Assembly: GCF_900188205.1 (NCBI RefSeq)
Contig: NZ_FZOH01000004.1
Coordinates: 310,001-374,000, forward strand
DNA from: Geodermatophilus saharensis
Lineage (GTDB): Bacteria > Actinomycetota > Actinomycetes > Mycobacteriales > Geodermatophilaceae
DNA length: 64,000 bases
Reading direction: 5' to 3'
Each line of letters opens with the position of its first letter. The stretch's first letter is position 1. Below are positions 1-7,971 of this stretch, piece by piece. Under the pieces are notes generated by a model. It saw only the letters and a program-made list of their open reading frames with translations. It was not told the DNA's origin and ran no database searches. The position numbers and the translations under genes are program-made.

Positions 1-1318
1 GCTGGCCGCCTTCCGCGGCCACCTCGCCCGGGAGCTGCACGGGCTGGCCGACCTGGTGCACCGGGAGAACGGCAAGCCGCACGCCGACGCCGTCCTCGAG
101 ATCACCCTGGCGATCGACCACCTGGCCTGGGCCGGCGCGCACGCGCGCAGGGCGCTGGGCCCGCGCCGCGTGCGCGCCGGGGTGCTGGCGGCCAACCACG
201 CCGCCTACCTGGAGTACCAGCCCCTGGGCGTCGTCGGCGTCATCGGCCCGTGGAACTACCCGGTGTTCACGCCCATGGGCTCGATCGCCTACGCGCTGGC
301 CGCCGGCAACGCCGTCGTCTTCAAGCCCTCGGAGTACACCCCCGCCGTCGGCACGTGGCTGGCCGCCGCGTGGCGGACCGCCGTCCCCGACGCGGCCGAC
401 GTCCTCCAGGTGGTCACCGGCTTCGGCGGGACCGGCGCGGCGCTGTGCCGGGCCGGCGTGGGCAAGCTCGCCTTCACCGGCTCGGCGCCCACCGGGCGCA
501 AGGTGATGGCGGCGTGCGCCGAGACGCTCACCCCGGTGCTCATGGAGCTCGGCGGCAAGGACGCGATGATCGTCGACGACGACGCCGACGTGGCCGCCGC
601 CGCCGACGCCGCCGTCTGGGGCGCGATGAGCAACGCGGGGCAGACCTGCATCGGCATCGAGCGGGTGTACGTGACCGCCCCGGTCTACGACCGGTTCGTC
701 GCGGAGGTCGGCGAGCGGGTGCGCGACCTGCGCCCCGGCTCCGACGACGGCGCCGCCTACGGCCCCATGACGATGCCCTCGCAGGCCGACGTCGTCCGGC
801 GCCACCTCGACGACGCCACCTCGGCCGGCGCGCGGACGCTGACCGGCGGCACCGTGCAGGGCGTCTTCGTCCCCCCGACCGTGCTGCTCGACGTCCCCGA
901 GGAGTCGGCCGCGGTGCGGGAGGAGACCTTCGGGCCCACGCTCACCATCACCCGCGTGGCCGACGCCGAGGAGGCCCTCGAGCGCACCAACGCCACCTCC
1001 TACGGCCTGGCCGGGGCGGTGTTCTCCCGCTCGAGGGCGCGCGCGATGGACCTCGCCCGCCGGATGCGCAGCGGCATGACCAGCGTGAACTCGGTGCTGA
1101 CCTTCGCCGGCGTGCCGTCGCTGCCCTTCGGCGGCGTCGGCGAGAGCGGCTTCGGCCGCATCCACGGCGAGGACGGGCTCAAGGAGTTCACCCGCGCCAA
1201 GGCCATCACCCGCCAGCGCTTCCCGCTGCCGGTCGACCTCATGTCCTTCAGCCGCCCGCCGGCCGCCGCCGACGCGCTGGCCCGCGTCATGAGGCTGGTG
1301 CACGGCCGCCACCGCTGA
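1..1318 (+). CDS. Aldehyde dehydrogenase family protein, 5' end outside the window
   Basis: This is the C-terminal 438 or so residues of an NAD(P)-dependent aldehyde dehydrogenase, which oxidises an aldehyde to the acid. The frame is open from base 2, so the true start lies upstream; a GTG at 56 is internal. The fold signatures are in order: GPWNYPV near 245, the FTGSAPTGRKV cofactor region near 475, the general-base Glu in MELGGKD at 545-547, the catalytic Cys in GQTC at 647-649, EETFGP near 920, and the C-terminal PFGGVGESGFGR near 1130. All catalytic residues are present, so the enzyme looks functional. The substrate cannot be told from this part. A repeat cluster starts about 28 bases after the stop. 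Confidence 0.93.
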   Translation, partial: LAAFRGHLARELHGLADLVHRENGKPHADAVLEITLAIDHLAWAGAHARRALGPRRVRAGVLAANHAAYLEYQPLGVVGVIGPWNYPVFTPMGSIAYALAAGNAVVFKPSEYTPAVGTWLAAAWRTAVPDAADVLQVVTGFGGTGAALCRAGVGKLAFTGSAPTGRKVMAACAETLTPVLMELGGKDAMIVDDDADVAAAADAAVWGAMSNAGQTCIGIERVYVTAPVYDRFVAEVGERVRDLRPGSDDGAAYGPMTMPSQADVVRRHLDDATSAGARTLTGGTVQGVFVPPTVLLDVPEESAAVREETFGPTLTITRVADAEEALERTNATSYGLAGAVFSRSRARAMDLARRMRSGMTSVNSVLTFAGVPSLPFGGVGESGFGRIHGEDGLKEFTRAKAITRQRFPLPVDLMSFSRPPAAADALARVMRLVHGRHR

Positions 1319-1332
1319 GCTTCGGAGCGCCT

Positions 1333-1737
1333 TCAGCGCGCTGTTGGCACCTCGGGGCTCGTCCCCTGGTGCCTTTGTCGCGCTAATGGCACCTCGTGGC
1401 TCGTCCCCTGGTGCCTTTGTCGCGCTAATGGCACCTCGTGGGACCGGCGGCGGATGCGCTGCGGGCTCGAGCCCGGTGCCCGCTCTATCTCCCCGCGCGC
1501 CTCGAGGTCGACCTCGGTGTCGGTGCAGCAGTTGCGCACCCGCCCCTTCGGCAAGAGCGGGTGCGTGGCGTAGCGCTCCTGGGCGGTGGCGACGACGTCG
1601 CGCAGCAGCACCCAGCCGTCCGGGCCGGCGAGGTCGTCGAGGGTGTCGAGGACGTGCGCCCGCACGAGCTCGTACTGGGCCAGGTCCGTCGTCCAGCCGT
1701 CCAGCCCGCCGGGACGGGTCGCGTCGAAGACCTGCAC
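1333..1737 (-). CDS. DUF6958-like protein with a repeat-derived tail and a probable broken 5' end
   Basis: The open frame encodes 134 residues from a GTG at 1737. Residues 1 to about 90 resemble the small DUF6958 family as I remember it: D-Y-x-x-V-R-x-H near the start, then DVV..AQERY, a CTDTEVDLEARGEIER stretch and PGSSPQRIRR. The last 40 or so residues (SHEVPLARQRHQGT repeated) are simply translated intergenic repeat. The start is doubtful. A GTG at 1834 with a plausible N-terminus (STDPHSAPVPQSAWD) is out of frame only because of a perfect 13-bp tandem duplication at 1741-1766. Removing one copy would join the two frames. Function is unknown. Confidence 0.6.
   Translation of the reverse strand: MQVFDATRPGGLDGWTTDLAQYELVRAHVLDTLDDLAGPDGWVLLRDVVATAQERYATHPLLPKGRVRNCCTDTEVDLEARGEIERAPGSSPQRIRRRSHEVPLARQRHQGTSHEVPLARQRHQGTSPEVPTAR
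1346..1443. repeat. Intergenic repeat family 1, tandem 42-bp units
   Basis: Two complete 42-bp units (1346-1387 and 1388-1429) and the start of a third (1430-1443) lie head to tail. Each unit carries the core GGTGCCTTTGTCGCGCTAAT followed by GGCACC, so a GGTGCC/GGCACC inverted repeat encloses about 14 bases. The two full units differ at only one or two positions. Related cores occur at 2891-2990, 5388-5501 and 36229-36262. The block covers the 3' end of the DUF6958-like reading frame and is translated there. Confidence 0.85.
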
Positions 1738-1740
1738 CCG

Positions 1741-1766
1741 GCCGCGGCTCCGCGCCGCGGCTCCGC
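1741..1766. repeat. 13-bp tandem duplication
   Basis: GCCGCGGCTCCGC occurs twice in a row (1741-1753 and 1754-1766). Thirteen is not a multiple of three, so the duplication shifts the frame between a GTG at 1834 and the conserved body of the minus-strand DUF6958-like gene. Confidence 0.8.
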
Positions 1767-1949
1767 GCCCCGGCGTCGGCGTCGGCGTCCCAGGCCGACT
1801 GCGGCACCGGCGCGCTGTGCGGGTCGGTGCTCACCGGACCGCCGGGCGCTCCTCGGAGCGGTGCACGGGCAGAGGGAAGCACGTCCCCGGACCGGACGCT
1901 GCCGTCTGACGCGGCGCCCCTTCCCCGGCGCCTCCGTCGCGAGGACCGC

Positions 1950-2885
1950 TCAGGCCGCCGCCAGGGCGGCACGGATGCGCGCGACCAGCGCCTCGACGTC
2001 GCGCATGTCGGCCGCGCTCACCCGGATCACCCGCCACCCGGCGGCGCGGAGCCGGTCGAGCCGCTCGGCGTCACGCGCGACCTGGTCCGGCTCGAAGTGG
2101 TGCGCGCCCTCGTACTCGATGGCCAGCCGCACGTCCGGGAAGGCGAGGTCGACGCGGGCGACGAACCTGCCGTGGTCGAACACCTCGAACTGGGGCACGG
2201 GCTCGAGGCCGGCCAGGACCAGGCAGACCCTCAGCCGTGACTCCGGCGGCGACTCCGCACGCGGGTCGACCAGCGGCACCGCCCGGCGGACCCGGCTCAC
2301 GCCCCACCGGCCGGCACCGTGTAGTGCCATCGTGTCGAGGTCGGCTCTCGACACCGTCCCCGCACGCACCATCGCGTCCAGTGCGGCCACCGCCGTCGTC
2401 AGCGGTTCGAGGGTCATGACGTCCCACGCCGTCCGGAGGGGGACGGTGATCGGCACGTCGTCGGCCACCACGACGTCCGCGGGCGACAGGACGGTGTGGT
2501 GCACGGTCGCCTCCCGAGGGCCGCGCCAGCGGACCTCCTCCGGGCACACGAGCGTCACCTGGTCGTCGGCCGCTGCGAAGGGAGCGCCGTACCAGGCGGC
2601 CGCCGAGTGCCCGCCGACGGCGACACCCGGCGGCGCGAGCAGTGCGACGCCCCGGCAGCGCAACCGGTGGTCGACCGGCAGTCCCGGGTCGGCGTAGACG
2701 CCCTGGGCGAGCCTCCGGTAGCTGCGTCGCCGCAGCTGGCCACGCGTGAGGAAGCCCTCGGCCACGGCTGCGCTGCCGACGAAGACGCCGGGGAGAAGAC
2801 GGCGGTGAGCGGACACCCGGGCAGCGTGGTCGACCCGCGGGCCGTCGACCGGCGTCGTCCACAGGCCCCGATGCCAGTCGTCCAC
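1950..2885 (-). CDS. DUF559-type endonuclease-fold protein with N-terminal AbiEi-like region
   Basis: A 311-residue protein. The N-terminal third (LTRGQLRRRSYRRLAQGVYADPG) looks like the winged-helix region of AbiEi-type antitoxin-like proteins. The C-terminal part (FVARVDLAFPDVRLAIEYEGAHH, then RDAERLDRLRAAGWRVIRV) is the DUF559/Vsr-like PD-(D/E)xK fold, with the D of RVDLAF and the E of IEYEG as likely metal ligands. Such proteins are common and multicopy in actinobacteria; their role is not established. The start could be downstream of the GTG at 2885. Three family-1 repeats lie directly upstream, so promoter signals are hard to read there. Confidence 0.8.
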   Translation of the reverse strand: MDDWHRGLWTTPVDGPRVDHAARVSAHRRLLPGVFVGSAAVAEGFLTRGQLRRRSYRRLAQGVYADPGLPVDHRLRCRGVALLAPPGVAVGGHSAAAWYGAPFAAADDQVTLVCPEEVRWRGPREATVHHTVLSPADVVVADDVPITVPLRTAWDVMTLEPLTTAVAALDAMVRAGTVSRADLDTMALHGAGRWGVSRVRRAVPLVDPRAESPPESRLRVCLVLAGLEPVPQFEVFDHGRFVARVDLAFPDVRLAIEYEGAHHFEPDQVARDAERLDRLRAAGWRVIRVSAADMRDVEALVARIRAALAAA

Positions 2886-2890
2886 AGGTC

Positions 2891-2990
2891 GGGTGCCAAT
2901 AGCGCTACAAAGGCGCCCTTCCCGAGGGCCCCGGGTGCCAATAGCGCTACAAAGGCACCCTCAGCGGTGCCGACAGCGCTACACAGGCAC
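2891..2990. repeat. Intergenic repeat family 1, three units
   Basis: Three units at about 2891-2918, 2933-2960 and 2965-2990, in the opposite orientation to the 1346 cluster. The core is GGTGCCAATAGCGCTACAAA followed by GGC(A/G)CC. The outer GGTGCC/GGCACC and the inner AGCGCT are both palindromic. The block fills the gap between the DUF559 gene and the 3' end of the MFS gene. Confidence 0.85.
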
Positions 2991-2993
2991 TCC

Positions 2994-4319
2994 TCAGCCG
3001 TGGGTGGTGGCGGCCGACGCGGTGGTCGGTTCGCTGGGCACCGCGGGCGGGACGGCCGGTGCCGGGCGGCGGCGGATCGAGATCGACAGCACCGCGGCGA
3101 CCAGGCACAGCGCGCCGGCGCCGAACCAGGCCAGGTCGTAGGAGCCGGTGACGTCGCGGACGACGCCGCCGCCGAACGCGGCCACCGCCGAGCCGACCTG
3201 GTGCGCGGCGAAGACCCAGCCGAACACGACCGGCGCCCGCGCGCCGAAGTGCTCCCGGCACAGCGCCAGCGTCGGGGGCACCGTGGCCACCCAGTCCAGG
3301 CCGTAGAAGACGATGAACGCGATCATGCTGACCTGCAGGTCGGGCCCGAACAGCGGCGGCAGCAGGAACAGCGACAGCCCGCGCAGCGCGTAGTAGGCCA
3401 GCAGCAGCACCCGCGGGTCGACGCGGTCGGTCAGCCAGCCCGAGAACACGGTGCCGGCGATGTCGAACACGCCGACGACGGCGAGCAGCGTGGCCGCCGT
3501 CGTCACCGGCATGCCGTGGTCGTGGGCGGCGGGGATGAAGTGCGGCTGCACCAGGCCGTTGGTCGAGGCGCCGCAGATGAAGAAGCCCGCGGCCAGCAGC
3601 CAGAACGGCCGCGTCCGCGCCGCCTCCAGCAGCCCCCGGACGGCGGTACGCGCGGCGCCGGTGCGCACCGGGTCGACGTCGTCGGCGGCGGTCCCGCCGT
3701 AGGGGACGGCGCCGACGTCGCGCGGGCGGTCGCGCAGCAGCCAGGCCACCAGCGGGACGACGGCGAGCGCGGCCGCCGTCGTGCCCAGTGAGGCCGCCCG
3801 CCAGCCGCCGGAGGTCTCGGCGACCGCGGCGACGACGGGCAGGAAGACCAGCTGCCCGGTCGCGCCGCCGGCGGTGAGGATGCCGCTGACCAGACCGCGG
3901 CGGGCGACGAACCAGCGGCCGGTGACCGTCGCGACCAGCGACAGCGCCATCGACCCGGTGCCCAGCCCGACGGCGAACCCCCACAGCAGCACCAGATGCC
4001 AGCTCGCTGTCATGAAGACGGTCAGGCCGCTGCCGAGCGCGGTGAGCAGCAGCGCGCCGAGCACGACCCGCCGGATCCCGAAGCGCTCCATCAGCGCGGC
4101 GGCGAACGGCGCGGTCAGCCCGTACAGCGCCATGTTGACCGCGACCGCCGCCGAGATCGTCGACACCGACCAGCCGAACTCGGCGCGCAGCGGGTCGATC
4201 AGCACGCCGGGCACCGCGCGGAAGGCCGCGGCGCCGACCAGCGCGAGGAAGGTCACCGCCGCCACCCACCAGGCGGGGTGCACGCGGGAGGCGGTCCGGG
4301 CGGGCGCGGCGGTGGTCAC
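2994..4319 (-). CDS. MFS transporter
   Basis: An inner-membrane major facilitator of about 441 residues with 12 predicted hydrophobic segments, starting just after HPAWWVAAVTFLALVGAAAF. The loop after helix 2 carries a recognisable MFS motif (LMERFGIRRVVLGALLL), and a long basic/acidic loop (RPRDVGAVPYGG) separates the two halves. It resembles oxalate/formate-antiporter-like and monocarboxylate-type MFS proteins, but the substrate is unknown. I chose the GTG at 4319. A longer frame to an ATG at 4394 would run into the divergent gene's start codon and add a non-membrane leader. It is divergent from the GlxA-type regulator across about 73 bases, so shared control is likely. Confidence 0.88.
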   Translation of the reverse strand: MTTAAPARTASRVHPAWWVAAVTFLALVGAAAFRAVPGVLIDPLRAEFGWSVSTISAAVAVNMALYGLTAPFAAALMERFGIRRVVLGALLLTALGSGLTVFMTASWHLVLLWGFAVGLGTGSMALSLVATVTGRWFVARRGLVSGILTAGGATGQLVFLPVVAAVAETSGGWRAASLGTTAAALAVVPLVAWLLRDRPRDVGAVPYGGTAADDVDPVRTGAARTAVRGLLEAARTRPFWLLAAGFFICGASTNGLVQPHFIPAAHDHGMPVTTAATLLAVVGVFDIAGTVFSGWLTDRVDPRVLLLAYYALRGLSLFLLPPLFGPDLQVSMIAFIVFYGLDWVATVPPTLALCREHFGARAPVVFGWVFAAHQVGSAVAAFGGGVVRDVTGSYDLAWFGAGALCLVAAVLSISIRRRPAPAVPPAVPSEPTTASAATTHG

Positions 4320-4392
4320 GAGCGCAGAGCATGACCGCCCCGGGCCGACCCTGACCAGTGGCCCGCAGGACAACAGGTGCAAGGATCCGGCC

Positions 4393-5376
4393 ATGTCCTC
4401 ACCCGTCCCGCACGAGGTGGTCGTGCTCGCCGTCGACCGCGTCGTCGGCTTCGAGCTCGGCCTGCCCTACCGGCTGCTCGGCCTCGCCGAGGACGACGCC
4501 GGCCGGCCGCTCTACCGGGTCCGCGTGGCCACTCTCGACGGGCGCCCGGTGCGCACCGCCGACGGGTTCTCGGTGCTGCCCGAGCACGACGGGTCGGTGC
4601 TGGCCGAGGCGGGCACCGTCGTCGTGCCCGGGATCATGGGCGGCCCCGTCGTCCGCGAGGGGCGGATCCCCGAGGATCTCGCCGCGGCCGTCCGCACGGC
4701 CGCGCGGCACGCCCGGATGGTGTCGATCTGCACCGGCGCCTCCGTGCTGGCCGCGGCCGGACTGCTCGACGGCCGTCCCGCCGCCACGCACTGGCGCGAC
4801 GCCGAGGCGTTCCGCCGGCACTTCCCCGCCGTCCGGCTCGACGCCGACGTGCTCTTCGTCGACGACGGTGACGTGCTGACCTCCGCCGGTGTGGCCGCGG
4901 GCATCGACCTGCTGCTGCACCTGGTGCGCCGCGACCACGGCAGTGAGGTGGCCAACCGGGTGGCTCGGCGCAACGTCGTCGCCCCGTGGCGGGAGGGCGG
5001 GCAGTCGCAGTTCGTGGAGCGGCCGCTGCCCGAGAGCGGCGACACGGGGACGGCGGCCACCCGCGCCTGGGCGCTGGAGCACCTGGGCGAGCCGCTCACC
5101 CTCGCCGACCTCGCCGGCCACGCGCGGATGAGCGTGCGGACCTTCACCCGGCGCTTCCGCGAGGAGACCGGCCTGTCGCCGCTGCGCTGGCTGGCCGCGC
5201 AGCGGATCGGGCTGGCGCGGCGGCTGCTGGAGTCCACCGACGCCTCGGTCGACCGCGTCGCGGCGCAGGCCGGCTTCGGCACCCCGGCGTCGTTGCGCCA
5301 GCACCTGCGGGCCTCGATCGGGATCGCCCCCGGCGCCTACCGCCGCACCTACCGCGGGGCCGGCCGCACCGCCTGA
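4393..5376 (+). CDS. GlxA-family transcriptional regulator (DJ-1/PfpI plus AraC HTH)
   Basis: A 327-residue regulator. Residues 8 to about 190 are a DJ-1/PfpI-like class I glutamine amidotransferase fold (VVLAVDRVVGFELG, then SICTGASVLAAAGLLDGR with the nucleophile-elbow Cys, then ATHW). The C-terminal 100 residues form an AraC-type double HTH (LADLAGHARMSVRTFTRRFREETGLSP, then RLLESTDASVDRVAAQAGFGT). Proteins of this layout usually activate or repress a neighbouring operon. The divergently transcribed MFS gene is the obvious candidate target. The ATG at 4393 follows AGGATCCGGCC, an acceptable ribosome site; the much longer upstream frame is antisense to the transporter and not real. Confidence 0.9.
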   Translation: MSSPVPHEVVVLAVDRVVGFELGLPYRLLGLAEDDAGRPLYRVRVATLDGRPVRTADGFSVLPEHDGSVLAEAGTVVVPGIMGGPVVREGRIPEDLAAAVRTAARHARMVSICTGASVLAAAGLLDGRPAATHWRDAEAFRRHFPAVRLDADVLFVDDGDVLTSAGVAAGIDLLLHLVRRDHGSEVANRVARRNVVAPWREGGQSQFVERPLPESGDTGTAATRAWALEHLGEPLTLADLAGHARMSVRTFTRRFREETGLSPLRWLAAQRIGLARRLLESTDASVDRVAAQAGFGTPASLRQHLRASIGIAPGAYRRTYRGAGRTA

Positions 5377-5758
5377 CAGGGGCCGGCATCGCGACGTCGG
5401 CACCTCCCGGGGTGCCAAGAGCACGACGAAGGCACCTCCCGGGGGTGCCAAGAGCACGACAAAGGCACCTCCCGGGGTGCCGACACCGCGACGGAGGCGC
5501 CCCCCGGTCGGGTGAGGTGTGACGGGCGACTCGCCCGCGCGGCGGCAGGATCGGCGGCCGCGTCTGGTTGAGTGGGGAGACCGGCGCCGCCCTCGCTCAT
5601 CCGGAGCTGCAGGACTCGACGTCGGGCTGGTGCAGCGCCACCGAGGCGCGCCCGGCTGTCCGACGTCGCCGCCGGCGCGCTCCGCCCCGTCTCCCGGGGC
5701 CGGCCTGCGCCCGCGCACGGCGACCGAGGACGGCGACCCGAGAACGCCCGAGGAACCG
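5377..5758. other. Gene-free stretch before the DEAD-box helicase: repeats then a probable 5' leader
   Basis: About 380 bases without a convincing gene. The first part (5388-5501) holds family-1 repeats. The rest (about 5510-5758) is GC-rich, has no good promoter I can identify, and may be a long untranslated leader of the helicase gene. The helicase frame happens to be open through it to 5519 but lacks helicase sequence there. No known leader RNA was recognised. Confidence 0.5.
5388..5501. repeat. Intergenic repeat family 1, three and a half units
   Basis: A partial unit (5388-5403) is followed by units at about 5411-5436, 5444-5469 and 5475-5501. The core is GGTGCCAAGAGCACGACAAA followed by GGCACC, spaced about 33 bases apart with CTCCCGGG between. 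The outer GGTGCC/GGCACC arms match the other clusters; the inner part has diverged. Confidence 0.82.
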
Positions 5759-7351
5759 ATGACCTCCCCGCAGTCCCCCGCTCCCGCCGGTCCCGCCCGG
5801 TCCCGCCGCCGTCGCGGCGGCCGCGGCCGCGGCACCGGCAGCAGCACCACCGCCCCCGCCGCCCAGCCGCAGCCGCAGCCGCAGTCCCAGCCGCAGCCGC
5901 AGCCGCGGGAGATCCCGGCCGGTGACGTCGCCACCGTGCTGCCCACCGACACGACCTTCGCCGAGCTCGGGGTGCCCGCCCCGCTGGTCGAGGTGCTCAC
6001 CGCCAGCGGCATCACCGCGCCGTTCCCCATCCAGGTCGCGACGCTGCCCGACTCCCTCGCCGGCCGCGACGTGCTCGGCCGCGGCCGCACCGGCTCGGGC
6101 AAGACCATCGCCTTCGCCCTGCCGCTGGTCTCCCGGCTGGCCGCCGCCACCACCCGCCGCCAGGCCCGCCGGCCGCGCGCGCTGGTGCTCGTCCCCACCC
6201 GCGAGCTGGCCAACCAGGTGCTGGCCACCGTCGAGCCGCTGGCCCGCGCCCTGGGCCTGCGCGCCACCACGGTGTTCGGCGGCGTCGGGCAGAACCCGCA
6301 GGTGCAGGCGCTGGCCGCCGGCGTCGACGTCGTCATCGCCTGCCCCGGCCGGCTCGAGGACCTCATCGGGCAGGGCCACGCCGACCTGTCCGCCGTCGAG
6401 GTCACCGTCCTCGACGAGGCCGACCACATGGCCGACCTGGGTTTCCTGCCCGGTGTCAAGCGGCTGCTGGACCGCACGCCGAAGGGCGGTCAGCGGCTGC
6501 TGTTCTCGGCCACGCTGGACAACGGCGTCGACGTGCTCGTCAAGCGCTACCTCGACCGCCCGGTGACCCACTCGGTCGACCCGGCCGTCGCGCCGGTGGC
6601 CACCATGACCCACCACGTGTTCCAGGTGTCGGCCGCCGACAAGGCCGAGGTCGTCCGCGAGCTCGCCTCGGGCCTGGGCCGCAGCGTGCTGTTCACCCGG
6701 ACCAAGCACCAGGCCAAGAAGCTCGCCAAGCAGCTCACCGCGGCCGGCGTCCCCGCCGTCGACCTGCACGGCAACCTCAGCCAGAACGCCCGCGAGCGCA
6801 ACCTCGAGGCGTTCAGCACCGGTGGCACGCGCGTGCTGTGCGCCACCGACATCGCCGCGCGCGGCATCCACGTCGACGACGTGGCGCTGGTCGTGCACGT
6901 CGACCCGCCGACCGAGCACAAGGCCTACCTGCACCGCTCGGGCCGCACCGCCCGCGCCGGTGCCGGCGGCACGGTGGTCACCCTGTCCACCCCCGACCAG
7001 CACGGCGAGGTGCGCACGCTGACCCGCCAGGCCGGCATCACGCCGGTCGTGACCGCGGTGCGCCCGGGCGCCGAGCAGATCACCGCGCTCGCCGGTCCGG
7101 CCGCGCCGTACGTCGAGCCCGCGCCCGCGCCGGAGCCCCAGCCGCAGGGCCAGGGCGGCGGCCGGCGTCGCCGCGGCGGCTCCGGCACCGTCGCGGCCGC
7201 GAAGACCCCCGCGGCGGCGACCGCCACGGCCGGCGGCCGCGGCTCCGCGCGCACCCCCGGCCCCGCGCGCACCCGCGCCGAGCTGGCCGCGCGGGCCGGC
7301 ACCCACTCGGCGGCGTCGTTCAGCGGCCGGTCGCGGCGCGGCGGCCGCTGA
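5759..7351 (+). CDS. DEAD-box RNA helicase
   Basis: A 530-residue ATP-dependent RNA helicase that unwinds or remodels RNA duplexes in ribosome assembly or mRNA decay. A basic N-terminus (RSRRRRGGRGRG) and a Gln/Pro repeat precede the core. Motifs in order: Q motif (PFPIQ), GRTGSGKT, PTRELANQ, CPGRL, the DEAD box (VLDEADHM), SAT, ATDIAARGIHVDDVA and HRSGRTARAG. The C-terminus is another low-complexity Arg/Gly/Ala tail, typical of RNA-binding extensions. The ATG at 5759 follows GAGGAACCG. It stands alone with a long upstream gap, which fits leader-level regulation such as cold induction, but nothing in the sequence proves that. Confidence 0.93.
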   Translation: MTSPQSPAPAGPARSRRRRGGRGRGTGSSTTAPAAQPQPQPQSQPQPQPREIPAGDVATVLPTDTTFAELGVPAPLVEVLTASGITAPFPIQVATLPDSLAGRDVLGRGRTGSGKTIAFALPLVSRLAAATTRRQARRPRALVLVPTRELANQVLATVEPLARALGLRATTVFGGVGQNPQVQALAAGVDVVIACPGRLEDLIGQGHADLSAVEVTVLDEADHMADLGFLPGVKRLLDRTPKGGQRLLFSATLDNGVDVLVKRYLDRPVTHSVDPAVAPVATMTHHVFQVSAADKAEVVRELASGLGRSVLFTRTKHQAKKLAKQLTAAGVPAVDLHGNLSQNARERNLEAFSTGGTRVLCATDIAARGIHVDDVALVVHVDPPTEHKAYLHRSGRTARAGAGGTVVTLSTPDQHGEVRTLTRQAGITPVVTAVRPGAEQITALAGPAAPYVEPAPAPEPQPQGQGGGRRRRGGSGTVAAAKTPAAATATAGGRGSARTPGPARTRAELAARAGTHSAASFSGRSRRGGR

Positions 7352-7433
7352 CCGCAGCGGCTGCCGCGGGGTTCACACCGGGGGCGGTCGGGAAGAGCAG
7401 TCCCGACCGTCCCCGACCCCTGTGAGGTGCCCC

Positions 7434-7970
7434 GTGGCCCTGCCCATCACCCTGTCCGAGATCGGTCCCCGGATCTCCGCCGGTGCGTTCATTCTCAACA
7501 GCGGGCTGGGCAAGCGCGCCGCCGACGAGGAGACCGCGGCCGGCCTGCACGGCTTCGCCTCCGGCACCTACCCCTTCCTCAAGGACGTCGAGCCGCGGCA
7601 GTTCGTGCAGGCCCTGTCGACGGCGGAGATCGCCGTGGGCGCGGCCCTGCTGACGCCGTTCGTGCCGACCGCGCTGGCCGGCGCCGTGCTCACCGGTTTC
7701 GCCGGGGGCCTGCTGGGCCTCTACCTGCGCACGCCGGGCATGCGCAAGGAGGGCAGCCTCGCCCCCACCGAGCAGGGCCTGACGATCGCCAAGGACGTCT
7801 GGCTGCTCGGCATCGGCGTCGGCCTGCTCACCCGCGGCACCGTCGACCGCGGCTCCAAGCGCGTGCAGAAGGCCGCCCGGACCCTGGCGAAGGCCAACAA
7901 GCGGGTCTCCCGGGCCGAGCAGAAGATGGAGCGCAAGGCCGACCGCCGGGGCGCCCGCGCCGCCGCGTAG
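7434..7970 (+). CDS. Small membrane protein, unknown function
   Basis: A 178-residue protein that I do not recognise with certainty. It has two or three hydrophobic stretches (FVQALSTAEIAVGAALLTPFVP, then LAGAVLTGFAGGLLGLYL, then DVWLLGIGVGLLTRGT) and a strongly basic, probably helical tail (KRVQKAARTLAKANKRVSRAEQKMERKADRR). The layout recalls DoxX-like actinobacterial membrane proteins. The GTG at 7434 is preceded by GAGGTG at a good distance, so it is preferred over the in-frame GTG at 7422. It ends one base before the convergent regulator gene. Confidence 0.72.
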   Translation: MALPITLSEIGPRISAGAFILNSGLGKRAADEETAAGLHGFASGTYPFLKDVEPRQFVQALSTAEIAVGAALLTPFVPTALAGAVLTGFAGGLLGLYLRTPGMRKEGSLAPTEQGLTIAKDVWLLGIGVGLLTRGTVDRGSKRVQKAARTLAKANKRVSRAEQKMERKADRRGARAAA

Positions 7971-7971
7971 C

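Noticed and set aside
1346-1443. CRISPR array from family-1 repeats
   Set aside because: Units are directly tandem with no unique spacers, and no cas genes are nearby.
4320-4394. Longer MFS protein starting at 4394
   Set aside because: It would overlap the divergent regulator's start codon and lead with sequence unlike a membrane protein.
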